From Isochrysis galbana (taxonomy: Eukaryota > Haptophyta > Isochrysidales > Isochrysidaceae): a stretch of DNA of 64,000 nucleotides. Both the position numbers and the translations under genes were made by a program. The stretch covers positions 62,001-126,000 of the forward strand of contig CM030936.1 in assembly GCA_018136815.1 (NCBI GenBank), read 5' to 3'. Below the pieces are notes generated by a model. It was not told where the DNA came from. It was given only the letters and a program-made list of their open reading frames with translations, and made no database searches. Below are positions 10,155 to 20,504 of the stretch, piece by piece; within the stretch, counting starts at the first letter, position 1; each line of letters starts with the position of its first letter.

Positions 10155-11249
10155 TATGCGACCGATGACTCATCATTGTGTACGCGGATCCAGCAGCCCT
10201 CGACAGCCGAGAGCGCCACTGCGTATTATTCTCACGAGAGTATGTGCGCATTCAGCAACGCTCCTCGAGTTTACTTTCTCGTGCGCATGGCATGAAATAG
10301 CCACGGTTGCACTGTTGGCAGAAGTTTGGCCATAACTGTCTTGCAATGAGCGGGCAAGCTGTTTGGGGGACGAGGATGGCGAACGCCATAATGCGGAATC
10401 GACTCTACCTCGGCGTCTGTACCTAGACAGGCTTTGGACCTCAAAGAGATCCTGGTCAAAGGCTACCACGGATTATTACAATGTGAATGACATCAAAATC
10501 GCGGGTGTAGGCTATCAACGTTTTTGTGGCAGCATATCGCCACGGTCTACATCCCTCAGCCAATCAAGTCAACCTTTGGAGTCTTCCAAAAGAGATCGCA
10601 GATTTCACGCTTTTCTTGTCGCCGTTACCCCTCAGAGATAGTTTGGGCGTATTTGGATGGCAGAAAATCTTGTTGGCGATCTTAGCTGGCAGCACAGCAG
10701 TATTTATCCGTGATAGGTGCATATATGGGTGCGCCGGTGAGCATAGGGTTGAGAACGTGTTACTTGCGTCACCTGGTGGCGTACACCGCCGTGTCCTTCA
10801 GGATGATGTCCCCCGCCTGGTGATGGTAGAGGTCGAAGGTGGCGTCAGAGTCGTTGAAGTCTTGGTCTCCTTCGGAGTCATTTTTTGAGTGTCGCGTGCA
10901 GGGGTGAGAGGTCGGCGTGAGTGCTGTGTTGGGTAGTGGAGTGTTGTCCCGTGTGTATGTGCTGCTGGTTGTGCGTGGCTCCTAGTCTCGGGGACAGTTT
11001 TGTAAGCGTCTGTGAGCATTTTGAGGTATTTTTGCAAAAGCGCCATTGCCCTCTGTCTCTCTGTTTCCGTTTGCGAGAGGCGTTGTGCCCATGAGCCATG
11101 AGGGCGGCCGCCACTTTCCACTTTGGCCTCGGGCCACGCTGTCCGCTGTGGCTGAGCGCAAGCCATGGCCGTGGCGTGGGCCGGAAAGTAGAGGGTAGGG
11201 CGGTCAAAAATGTAAAAGTATTAAACATTCTCGCTGCGCACGTCGCACG
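10155..11249. other. Intergenic, no supported gene
   Basis: About 1.1 kb. A short minus-strand frame at 10757-10883 reads like acidic protein (DSEGDQDFNDSDATFDLYHH) but has no credible upstream splice partner. The words GGGCGGTCAAA near 11199 resemble the end of repeat R2. Nothing else is supported. Confidence 0.3.
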
Positions 11250-11625
11250 TGGCTGTGGACCCACTACTCCCACGCATCGTTCTACACCCCCACTTCATCC
11301 CTGCCGGCCCTTGGAATACAACACCCTTTCCTATTCCCCCACCGCCACCGCCACCTGCATTTGGCGACTCCCCCCGTCCCCCCGTGCACTACTAGCGGGC
11401 TTGCGGGATAGGGGTTAAGGGCTTGGATACGGGCTCCGGTAGCCCCCTCCCCCCACCCCCACGGGGGGGGGAGGAATCTAGTTCATCATCAGGGTCAGGG
11501 GGCGGAGGAGGCTGGGTGTGGGCCCGGACCTCCCCTGCCTCTCCCTCGCGGGCCCTCTAGACCTCCTACGGCCGCCACGCTGCACCTGACTGCCTCGCGC
11601 CTCGCGGTGGCGTGGCGCCGCGCTT
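11250..11625. mobile_element. Retroposon fragment related to the 41.9-42.6 kb element
   Basis: Shares with 41968-42420, in order, CTACACCCCCACT, GTGCACTACTAG, GGGATAGGGGT, AAGGGCTT and AGGAGGCTGGG...CCTCCCCTGCCTCTCCCTCGC. The hairpin end is not evident here; the copy fades out at about 11625. Confidence 0.55.
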
Positions 11626-12094
11626 CATCGTAGCTCCATCGCAACTAACGATAAAATTAGGTGGATGTAGCAAGATGTAAGATGTAGGATGTAGGTGATG
11701 TAAACCCTGATTTTCTAACTAATGGCCCGGACACGCGTCCGTCCCATGAGCGCGCGCTTGCTCCTACTACTTCGGTGGATGACTGGGAGCGATCGTTACC
11801 CTGGCTAGACACGTGTGCCGTCAACCACGTCAAAGATACTGCCAATGCCGAATCCCATCTCCAATCGCGCTCGCATCTCGCGATCTCGCTGGAGCTCGCG
11901 GCCGGACGGGAACCGCAGACCGCAGGGTCGCTTCGGGGAATACACTGCTCCCCCTGCGAGGAGAGACCTTCCCCCCCCCCCCCCCCCGCGCGCGCCCGCA
12001 GCCGCAGCTCCCCCCCCCGCAATCACATCTGCAAGGAGGTGGACCACGCGAGAGAGCTAGAGGGAGGTGGAGGAGCGGGGGAGAGGGAGGGGGG

Positions 12095-12237
12095 AGAGGA
12101 AGGGGGGGGGGACAGAGCTCGAGGGGGGAGGTGCGGGGCGGCGGGGGGGGAGGGGAAAGGGGGGGAGGGGGGGGGGGGGGGAAGGGAAGGGGGGAGAAGG
12201 CTCCCCGGCCCAGCCCCCCCCCCCCCCCCCCCCGCAC
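12095..12237 (+). repeat. Polypurine G-runs followed by C-run
   Basis: Plus strand G-rich with runs of up to about 15 G between 12095 and 12200, followed immediately by a run of about 20 C at 12212-12233. The two can pair as a large inverted repeat. It lies in the 5' flank of the small gene at 12.5 kb. Confidence 0.7.
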
Positions 12238-12493
12238 TCCAGGTTTCGGCGGTACGCTTGGCTCCTCCGTCCATCCACTCCGATTACCAATCACCGACGA
12301 GACAAGCAACATGTGCGTTCCCCCCCCCTCACTCCCGACCCCCACTGCCTGCCTCACGGTTGCACGGCCGCCCGCAGCCTGTCGCGTGTCATCCATCTCT
12401 CTCACCAGGCTCCCTCTCATCATCTGCGCAGGGGCAAGGGCAAGGTGACCGTCGCGCCAACAGCCCAGATTGCCTGCACAGACGAGTGCCACG

Positions 12494-13025
12494 ATGCGTG
12501 CGCCGCATTGGGACGACGTGAATATCTGTGCACAAGCTGACCATAACCTTGCGCTCCTTCTCATCGCAGGGCCAGCGTGTTCCTGACTTCGACCTTGCCA
12601 CGGCGTGCACGAAGAAAGAGTGCGTTCGCCTGCTTGCTCCCCTCAATTTTTGCTACTCTGTGCTGCGCACGTTCTCACTCTGCGCTCCTTCTTTGCCTGT
12701 CCAGGGGCCGCAAGCTCGCGAAGATGGAGTGCATGGTCAACTATCACCTCGCGCGTGTGCCTTTCTGGAACGGCAAAGATTCGGAAGCGATGAAGAACGC
12801 GGAAAGGTACGCTCGCCCTCAGTGAAGCAGCGTGATGGTCTACTGGTGAATTGCTCGCCATCACTCTATGCCGCGTGGCCGTGCACTCACACTCATTCTC
12901 GACAGCAGCTCAAACGCTTTGCTCGCCTGCTCCCCTCCTCAATGATCTTTAGGACCAAGGAGATGATCGATTCCCTGAAGACTAAAGTCAAGTCTCGTTG
13001 GGAGGAGGCCAACGGCATCTATTAA
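12494..13025 (+). CDS. Small four-exon protein (unrecognised)
   Basis: Exons 12570-12619, 12705-12806 and 12953-13025 are well supported: all junctions are GT-AG, the phases match, and the joined frame VPDFDLATACTKKEGRKLAK ... MVNYHLARVPFWNGKDSEA ... EMIDSLKTKVKSRWEEANGIY ends at a stop. A first exon 12494-12517 (MRAPHWDD) fits in phase and gives 82 residues in total, but an upstream exon is equally possible: an alternative frame at 12432-12537 reads a Cys-rich peptide (ACTDECHDACAALGRREYLC). The product is small, basic at the C-terminus and soluble. I do not recognise the family; a mitochondrial or ribosomal accessory subunit would fit the size. Confidence 0.55.
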
Positions 13026-14249
13026 GTGTAGCACTATGTTAATCCAATCGGATGTGATGGGACTCGTTGACTTGCGTGTGGATAGCGCTGGCCCTGCTTT
13101 CGACCCGTGCGGGGAGGCCGGAGAAGCTAGTGAGAGAGCCTCTTTCACTAGCGCCCGTTCCCGTTCGTCTCGCAAGGAGGCGGAGTTCCTACGCATCTAC
13201 GTAGTTGTTTCTGCTTCTCAATGACATTACATCCCTGATACTCACGAGTGGCATGCACGTGTACTACTGATGTACAACTACTCAACACATGGATTTTGGG
13301 AGACCCGCTCGACTCAATACCAATACCAATACGCTCAGTCTGAAAGAAGGATGCACGTATTGCACGTGCTGAGTCCGTTTCTTCCGTTTCCTTAGGGCAG
13401 ATGGTTGTGACTTGACTGATATTCATCTGGTTTTGACCATGATTTGTCAGTGCGGCGTACTCCTAAAGTATAAATAGAATATCTGAAGACTCATGGCCAT
13501 CCAGAGTGGCGTGCTCCTAAACTGTCAGCATTGACTCGAGTGTATCTCTGACATTTCATGAGCACACATGCTCCGGCCCCGCGCAATTGCAATTCCGGAG
13601 ATGAGGGAGCTTGATATCTTGATATATGTTAACCCCCAACGGTTAAAGCAACTCCGTCCTAGAAACTAGGACCGCGTCCTAGAAAATCCATGGATTCCTA
13701 GGACTCTGGGATCCCCCCCCACGATGGCCCCCCTCGCGGGCCACCGGCGGGTGCACCTCCCACCAAAGTGGTGCGCGACGGCCCCCCACCCTCCTCCCCC
13801 CTGCCAGCCCCTGGCCGCTCAGGTCTGGTGCCCGCCTTTGGGTCCCGTCAGATCTCACCCAAACTGGGCCCTCTGAAAGGTTGCCCGCCATTGCTCCCGA
13901 CCCCCCCCCCCCGCGCGCGGAGGGCCCGTCGGACTGTCGGCCGATGTCTGACACGCTTGCCAGACCAGACCACCTCCCACCCTGACCCATGGCGCGGGCT
14001 TGCACATGCTCTTGACGGATCCAAGGTCTTACCACTACCTCAGATGGGAACAGAGGGGACGGAAGGGAAGCTGCGAGAGGCGCGGCAGAAGTTGGGGGAT
14101 GGCCAATGACGGGCTGGACCACCTCCTCAGCAGAGAAAGGCGGGAGGACGGGCTTGGGCGAGGGCGAGCGCGACGACGGAGCGACGGAGCGGACATGGCT
14201 GGGCGGGTCGGGATGGATAGGCTGAGGCTGAGGGAGTGGTGAGGTTTGG
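13026..14249. other. Intergenic with repeat-like GC blocks
   Basis: 13030-13650 is mixed-composition DNA with no supported gene. At 13655-13705 the words TCCTAGAA, CCTAGGAC and GTCCTAG recur and form an inverted pair. 13705-13960 is GC-rich with C- and G-runs, resembling the retroposon bodies elsewhere, but I could not align it with confidence. Confidence 0.3.
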
Positions 14250-14713
14250 TATTGAGGTAGTGTTGAGAACGAGGGACGAGAACGGGAACGTATCGCGGTG
14301 GTGCCCACGCGGCAACCATCGCGGCTTGTGCGAGGCAGAGCGCCATCGCCGAACGCATCGCCAGAGTAATCTCAAACAGATAAGATTTCCTACATTCGCA
14401 CGCACGCACATTCACGGTAACACGCGCGACACTTATAGTAACATAGTAGAACGCGCGCGACAACCACGTGCAGAGAAATGAGAGAACGACGGGAGAAGAG
14501 CCCGTAAGATCGGCGGGGGAACCCGTAAGACCCGCGGGGGGAATCGGCGGGGGAACCCGTAAGGCCCGGCGGGGGAACCCGTAAGACCCGCGGGGGAAAT
14601 GGGGGGGGGAACCCGTAAGACCCGCGGGGGAGGCTGTAGGAGAAGCTGCAGGACTCCCCACGCAAGGAGATTATAACAGTAGAAGCGAATGGATAATGGA
14701 TGTATCCATGATA
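14250..14713 (-). mobile_element. Fossil Ty1/copia-type LTR, probably solo
   Basis: On the minus strand the segment begins TATCATGGATACATCCAT (14713 downwards), the same start as the LTR at 46174. It also shares a 200-bp stretch with 46350-46530 (GGCGATG, GCGATCGGCGATGGCGCTCTGCCTCG-like words and the CGCGCGTG-rich part). No internal coding region adjoins it, so it is best read as a solo LTR, a broken fossil. Its middle (about 14500-14640) carries a minisatellite not seen in the other copy. Confidence 0.6.
14500..14640 (+). repeat. Minisatellite of GGGGGAACCCGTAAG units
   Basis: Five to six irregular units built from CCCGTAAGACCCGCGGGGG and CGGCGGGGGAACCCGTAAG. The core GGGGAACCCGTAAG occurs about every 25-40 bp. 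It lies inside the LTR-like segment. Confidence 0.75.
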
Positions 14714-15530
14714 GAACGAGAACGGGAACGAGAGCGACGAACGAAGAGCGACAGACGACAGACGGTCCGGGGCCGCTGGACCGACGAGATGACACCACAC
14801 ACTCACGTCAACACTCTCCACACTAACGTATCCTTATCACGGAACGCACAAGAACCTGCTGACAGACCGAACAAGGAAGAGAATGCCGACAAGAGAGCGA
14901 CGGGGCGACGGACGATCCGACGGGGCGACAGTTACGCACAGGAATAAGGAGGGAATCTTTCGAAAACCCTTAAGTGAGTTGATGAAGACCGAAATCAAAT
15001 AGCGCCACGATATAATCCAACGGCCAACACCTGGGGGGGAATCAGGGTCACGCAAGGGGGCGGTTCCTTGCACCGGCGATACCTGAACGCGCGACTTAGC
15101 CTAAAAACGCGAGGAGCACGCAAGGAGGTCAGCAAAGTGAGGAGCAAGCAGGCGACAAGGGAGGCGACAAAGGAGGCGAGGGCAACAAGGGCGAATGGAC
15201 GAATGTAGGACCCTGCGTGCAAGGAGGGAACATAGAAACGCAAACAACTTCTAAAACAAAAAAGGTCGATCGCGGATGCGACACCCCCTTGCTAGAATCG
15301 AGCTTCCATGCGAGAGAGCAATGAGCGAAACATTACCACGCAAGGGGGGGGGGGGCTCATGGTAGGGTGAGACTCCCCGCGGGAGGGGAAGAAACCGGAG
15401 GGAGGGAAAGGAGACCAAATGAAGGCAAGCCGCCTCCCACTCAGACATTCGATGACATCGCAGCAATCCTGAAGAGCCTCCACAGGAAGACTAATAATAA
15501 TAATCAATGTTATATCCTAGCCAACCCCAC
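14714..15530. other. Spacer with recurring ACGCAAGG words
   Basis: No gene. The octamer ACGCAAGG or its close variants occur at about 14660, 15051, 15118, 15217 (as GTGCAAGG) and 15340, often followed by a G-run or GAGG. Around 15115-15195 the DNA is a run of GGCGACAA/GGAGGCGA words. I see no RNA gene. Confidence 0.35.
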
Positions 15531-15924
15531 TAGCTAATTGGACATAACTTTTCCGTCCCGGAATCCCGCCATGCCTGACGGGCCAGGTGTCCGAGTGATA
15601 CCGGGGGGTGGGGGCACTGCCCCCTCCCCTCGATATTTGTCCTCCCCCCAGTGCATGCACCGACCCCGCGCACCCCAGCGCGTCCTCTCCTCGAGTCCAC
15701 GCTGGGGGAAAACCCCTTTCGGGTAAAACAACGCAGGGGGGGGGGGGGGGGCACTCGTGAGATAGGAGCCCAACAGCGCTAATCTCCCTCGCTAGAGCGA
15801 GTGGCCGCGGCGAGCCGCGGCCCTTCTCTCCTGGCTCTGGCGCCCCCGTCTTCTCTTACCCAAACGGGGCGAGAAGACACGTATCTGCCGGAGGGGAGAG
15901 CTGCCGCTCCCCCCTCCCCTCTAG

Positions 15925-16060
15925 GGGTAGGCCAAAATATCCAGTAAAATCTACCCAAATATCCATTTGGGATATCCAGTTTATATCCGGGCTACTCGCC
16001 CAAATATCCAGCAAAATATCCAATGGATATCGATTGGATATTCGCCGATCGCCGAGACCC
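15925..16060. repeat. Clustered ATATCC/GGATAT repeat
   Basis: At least nine ATATCC or GGATAT words within 130 bp, spaced about 10-20 bp and in both orientations (for example CCCAAATATCCA, GGGATATCCAG, CAATGGATATCGATTGGATAT). The left edge AGGGGTAGGCCAA(A/G)ATATCC recurs at 24463, so this is a dispersed repeat and not only a local satellite. Confidence 0.65.
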
Positions 16061-16135
16061 GCAAGCAAGCTCGGCGGGGCGGCAGGAGAGGAGGGGAGCG
16101 GCGCGCGCTCCATGACCCTATCGCTTTAACGAAAG
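16061..16135. mobile_element. Retroposon end with MERAP-type hairpin
   Basis: GAGCGGCGCGCGCTCCATGACCCTA followed by an imperfect hairpin, CTATCGCTTTAACGAAAG (16118-16135). Reverse-complemented it reads hairpin-GGTCATGGAGCGCGCGCC, as at 53762-53810. Reading from that ATG gives MERAPLPSS in both copies. Confidence 0.6.
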
Positions 16136-16375
16136 TTCAGAACTTAGCTTGCTAGCAGCGGCGGTGCTAAGTCGGTTGTAGGTGGTTGCCTTGCTGTAGT
16201 TGATTGAAGTCTTGCTTGCAGCTAGTGCTGTCTAATTCTAATTAATACCTCAATAGGCGAATGGCGAATGGACGGTGTTTGTGACTTCTTGACATTGTCG
16301 ATGCCATTTTGCACTGTGCACTTTGGCGCCCGTTCCCGTTCCGAGATCAAAAAAGTGTTTTATGTTCTCCGGCGG

Positions 16376-16492
16376 CTGAGGCTCGTTAGTTGGAGGCGGT
16401 GACCGACAGGCCCCCCGGAGGGGAATTGGAGCCTGAGGAGGGGGGGGGGGGGCGCACGAGGCGCCTCCCTCACGTGAACTAAGTATAAACTT
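16376..16492. mobile_element. Hairpin-ended retroposon, short copy
   Basis: GACCGACAGGCCCCCCGGAGGGGA(A/G)TTG(G) matches 55130-55155, and the copy ends at AACTAAGTATAAACTT (16477-16492), the hairpin with its outer arm cut short. The preserved part is about 115 bp. Confidence 0.7.
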
Positions 16493-16820
16493 CCAGGCGA
16501 GACAAGGGACAAGGGGGGGAGCAGAGAAGAGCAAATGCTATAGAGCACGAAGAAACAGCAACGCAGTCTCCCCCTTGCGCTGCTTGCCTCCCCATCGACC
16601 TACCACCTACCTATGACTAGGATCGCGCTCTTTAATCCAGCATTGTTGCCCCCGCCCGAAGCCGTCCGATCCTCCTCGCACGCCGCTGCGCGATCCCGCG
16701 TACTCTCAAGAAGCCGCTTGTAGCTTGCCCGCGATTGCGCTAGTCTTTCACTACTTCTACTACTAGCGCTAGTTGATAATGTAAGCGGAAAACGTGTGGC
16801 GTATCACGCAATGGAGCGCC

Positions 16821-19800
16821 TCACGCCTCTCCTAGCTCTGCCACGCGCCTAGCAAGCCACTCAATGTCCGCCTGGCGCGCTGCGCTATCGATCGGATCAA
16901 GATACGCATCAACAGCTGCGCGCAATTCGCGCGCAGCCAAAAGCAATGGCGGTCTTTGTGAGGGCGGAAGCCTCTCTGCTTGAGCTAACAAGTTGCCGAG
17001 CAGTCGCTCGTTGGCCTCATGCTTTGCTTTGAGGTTAGCGTATACACGAAGCTTGGCCTCAATTTGGCCTACTTCATCCAAACAAGGATCGTGCCCGCCG
17101 GTGTCATAGTCAAAGCGGTCTGGCGGGCCACTCCTCGATTGATTACATGAGACAGGCTCAGAGGACAGTGATGAGCCAAGTGGGATAGAAACGGGCGAAA
17201 CGACCGTCTTCGCCTGCGTTGGCTTGGCATTGCCCCTCGGCGCAACCGTTTCCTGGTGATAGGTTTGCCCGTTGGCGGGCTCTGCTTTTTGCGCTATGTA
17301 TGTCTGCAGTGGCGGAGGGTGCGCAAAAGCTTGTTCGGCTTTGTCTTGCCGCGGATTTTCACGTGCAATACTATGTCCAGCCTCTACAAGACAGGAGTGT
17401 AGCGGAAGAGCGCTCCGTGTTCGTCGCCGCACATCTTCCCAATTTAACGACTCTTTGACTGAGCCACACGTAGAGATGGGGCTCAGAGCTGGCCGATCTT
17501 TTGCCGAATGGATTGAGTCGAAGTTGAGGTTGAGGGGAATTGCATCGTCCTCATTGAATGAGGGCAAAGGTCGCGGCGCGCGGCGAGTTGTCCGAGGTGG
17601 CAAGAGAGCTTCCCATTCCGATTCCCGCACGCCCGATTCGATTGACTTTGCCAGTGCGCCCGACATCATGCGGCATTTGGCCGTGCGACTTTGTCCGATC
17701 AGCTGATAGTGCGGCGGTGGATTCTTGGGAGAGTTGAGACCGTGTGTGGAAGGCCTGTCTACAACCGCTACACCAACGAATTCGGGGAATGGCTGGAGAC
17801 GTGCGAGTGTCTTTTCACTAGCTATTGTCGGAGGAGTCCAAGCGCCGCGCGACTGGTCAGCTGCACCAATACCTCGGCGAGCACGACTGTGGCACGCGGT
17901 AACGTGATCGCTGATTGAGGAAGCGCCCTTGCGCTCGGCAACGCTGGCTAGCCACCTCCGGGCAAAGCGTTCCGCTAGCCTTAGCGATTCCGCAGCGCGC
18001 ATGGCGGTGTTCGCAGCTGCGCGTTCCACCTTTTCCGCATGCAGTGTCAGCCCAACTTCCAGCCACGCCGCAACTGTGCGCGTGCGCATCTCGCGCCGAA
18101 AGCGGACCGTCGCTGACTCCATGAGGGCGGCCTTGTGCTGCTTTCTGATGTGATAGCGCTCCCAACCTGCCCAGCATAGCCGGTACAGTTGACGAGCGTA
18201 CAACGCCTTCGCATGTCGCCTTGACTCGAGGATCCCCGCGCGCCTCGACATGAACGCGCACCACTTCTGCACAGCGCCCTTAGACAGCAGGGCGGCTGCT
18301 GACACGAAGGCAATCCGCCGCTGTCCATACTCTACGCGTCTACGCACCACATTGCGTTGCAAGGCTGCCCATGTGCGGGCCATAAGGCGGGCCAGCCATG
18401 CATTCTCGCACTCGGCCAAATGTGCACATCGCACGAGCGCACACCGCAGCTCGTCGCGCCAGTGCCGAAAGGCACGGGCTCTCTTTAGCATGCGCAGAAG
18501 CTCACGGTGAGCTATCACTTGCGCGGATTTCTCCTCGCGCCGCTCCACGCGTAGGTGCACGTAGAGAAGCCAAGCAGAAATAATCCGCGAGCAAAGCGAT
18601 GATGCATAACATGCTTCAGCCAGACGGCGGCGGCAGACATTCTCGTGTGCCCAAGCTCTGTCCACGAGCCATGCCCGTACTGCATGGTTGAGCGCACACT
18701 TTTCGGCGTGCGCTTCTGCTCGAGCCCGGCGGGACAATGACTCACGCGAGTGCGCTCTCCAGCGCATGTAGGCTCGTTGGCACCGGAGGAAGTCCAAGGC
18801 TTCCTCCACCGTTTCGCGTTTCCTGTGCAGATGACACCTTCGGGCGAGGAAGCAGCTCCACATCAAGAATCCCCAGAAGATCCGCTGTCTGTATCTATGC
18901 CGCGTCGCTTTCCTTAGCGCCGCCTCTTCGCGTTCTGCTGCCCAAGTCTTCCCCCTCCAAATCATCAGTGCCCAAGAGATGCGCTTGCATTGCAGTGTCT
19001 CCCGTGCCCCTTGAGCGAAGAGAGCGCTTTGTAGGCGAGACGCCCAGAGATGAAGTGCCCGTCGACGGGCCGAGTGCACACCGAGCCGACCTGCAAGCTC
19101 GAGTGCATCGAGTTTCAGCCGCAGGCCTGCCGAATAGGTAGCCCACGAGCGAAGAGATCGAATGCTCTGGCACACGGCACTTGTTGCACACGCTGCCGTC
19201 CACAACTGTGCCGTATGTGCCGTCGTTCCAGCCATGCGCCGCCACCGAAGGAGCGTACGCTTGAGCGTGACGATTGCCTCTCGACCCTGCTTACGTTGAG
19301 CATACGCCACACGCCAGCCCCGCAAATGGCGAGAAAGTCTGGCCATTCTCGTGGCTCGAGTAACCGCGAGTGCTGCAACAGCTCGCTTCTGCAATAGAAG
19401 TACTGGGAGAAGCATCTGCCGAAATGCCGATGCCATGGCAGATGCGCGAGCGCGATCGTCGCAGCCCGCCAGCAGCTCGCAGCGAGCGTGCATGCAAGCA
19501 GCTGCGTATTGCCATCTTCGTAAGAGATATCGATGGCGCAAGGCATTGAGACGTGCCGTTACACGCGGCACAGCAGCTGCAAGCCGTCTGCGAGCTTCAG
19601 GAACACCCTGCCAAGCGCGGAAGACGGCGCCAAGCAAATGGTGCGCCATGAATAAATATGCCCGGCGTGTGCGCACTGCAACCCGCATCCTTACATCATG
19701 GGCTGAAATCCACCGCTCCATCGACGCCCTAAGAGTCGCTTGGCGTGAATGTGCTGCAGCACTCCTCATTTGCGAGGCACATCCACGATGCCTTGCCACT

Positions 19801-20504
19801 GCAGCTCTCCAGGATGGGTATGCCAGGCGAAGCATCGATTGGCGACCGAAGCGACGTTGGGCCTCTTTTTCCGGCCGCTTGCTCCGTCTTTTTTCCAACC
19901 ACGTATGCCAGCCCTGCAGGCAGAGGTCAAGAAGGCGGAGCGCACGGGCAACCAAGATGCGCCGCGCCGCCGAGGACAACTGCACGTAGCTCACCCAACC
20001 CCCCCAACACTTCCTGTAGAGCCGAGTGGCACGACGGATCAGTAAAAGGGCCCGTCGAGCAATCGTCACATGAAATCGAGTTATACAGGCGCGCCATGCG
20101 AAAAATGCGCAGTGGATTGTCGCACCACAGCGGTGCATGTCTGCTTGCATGCATCGGCTCCGTTCCGCTGCCTTACGGCTCCACCAGCCGGTGAGGTCAT
20201 ACCATGCTCGGCGCACCACAACGGCTCGTCCCAAACGTAGCGCACGCTGTTGAAGGAGTGCCTGCTGTGATCGCCTCCGCCAGCACGCGAGGAGCAGGCT
20301 GAGCCTCGCTTGCGAAATCTCTCTGGCGTGCCGCATGCTTGAGCCTGCCGCAATCTGCCCGCTGGGGCTAGTGTGCGGCGCTCGAGCGGCGGGCAGGACG
20401 CCTCGCATCTGTGGTGAACGAGGCGGCCTACGGTGTGAGGCCAGTCGCGCCGCCGCGCCGCCTGCCCGCGCCTCGAGCACGAGCGGCTGCCCGTGCAGCT
20501 CCAT
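16821..20504 (-). CDS. Sfi1-like centrin-binding repeat protein
   Basis: A single open frame of 1227 residues without introns. From about residue 65 to 870 it is a chain of helical repeats with a conserved Trp and basic/hydrophobic spacing, such as LLLACWRRRSQQA, HCAFFAWRACITRF, LCLQGWHTWLEKRR, LLRRWQYAAA, LKRTLLRWRRMA and FWGFLMWSCFLARR, spaced by about 30-35 residues. This is the pattern of Sfi1 repeats, each of which binds one centrin at half-bridges, centrioles or basal bodies. The last 350 residues are low-complexity and end in a short predicted helix (ARQADIEWLARRVAELGEA). An intron-free gene of this length is notable among intron-bearing neighbours. Assignment to Sfi1-like is by repeat pattern; centrin binding is inferred. 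Confidence 0.8.
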   Translation of the reverse strand: MELHGQPLVLEARAGGAAARLASHRRPPRSPQMRGVLPAARAPHTSPSGQIAAGSSMRHAREISQARLSLLLACWRRRSQQALLQQRALRLGRAVVVRRAWYDLTGWWSRKAAERSRCMQADMHRCGATIHCAFFAWRACITRFHVTIARRALLLIRRATRLYRKCWGGWVSYVQLSSAARRILVARALRLLDLCLQGWHTWLEKRRSKRPEKEAQRRFGRQSMLRLAYPSWRAAVARHRGCASQMRSAAAHSRQATLRASMERWISAHDVRMRVAVRTRRAYLFMAHHLLGAVFRAWQGVPEARRRLAAAVPRVTARLNALRHRYLLRRWQYAAACMHARCELLAGCDDRARASAMASAFRQMLLPVLLLQKRAVAALAVTRATRMARLSRHLRGWRVAYAQRKQGREAIVTLKRTLLRWRRMAGTTAHTAQLWTAACATSAVCQSIRSLRSWATYSAGLRLKLDALELAGRLGVHSARRRALHLWASRLQSALFAQGARETLQCKRISWALMIWRGKTWAAEREEAALRKATRHRYRQRIFWGFLMWSCFLARRCHLHRKRETVEEALDFLRCQRAYMRWRAHSRESLSRRARAEAHAEKCALNHAVRAWLVDRAWAHENVCRRRLAEACYASSLCSRIISAWLLYVHLRVERREEKSAQVIAHRELLRMLKRARAFRHWRDELRCALVRCAHLAECENAWLARLMARTWAALQRNVVRRRVEYGQRRIAFVSAAALLSKGAVQKWCAFMSRRAGILESRRHAKALYARQLYRLCWAGWERYHIRKQHKAALMESATVRFRREMRTRTVAAWLEVGLTLHAEKVERAAANTAMRAAESLRLAERFARRWLASVAERKGASSISDHVTACHSRARRGIGAADQSRGAWTPPTIASEKTLARLQPFPEFVGVAVVDRPSTHGLNSPKNPPPHYQLIGQSRTAKCRMMSGALAKSIESGVRESEWEALLPPRTTRRAPRPLPSFNEDDAIPLNLNFDSIHSAKDRPALSPISTCGSVKESLNWEDVRRRTRSALPLHSCLVEAGHSIARENPRQDKAEQAFAHPPPLQTYIAQKAEPANGQTYHQETVAPRGNAKPTQAKTVVSPVSIPLGSSLSSEPVSCNQSRSGPPDRFDYDTGGHDPCLDEVGQIEAKLRVYANLKAKHEANERLLGNLLAQAERLPPSQRPPLLLAARELRAAVDAYLDPIDSAARQADIEWLARRVAELGEA

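Noticed and set aside
10757-11166. Possible minus-strand gene (MALLQKYLKMLTDAYKTV and DSEGDQDFNDSDATFD)
   Set aside because: Two attractive peptides lie in different frames, but no GT-AG pair joins them; too weak to annotate.
16821-20504. Reading the Trp-rich repeats as IQ/calmodulin motifs of a myosin
   Set aside because: No motor domain; spacing and Trp content fit Sfi1 better than IQ motifs.
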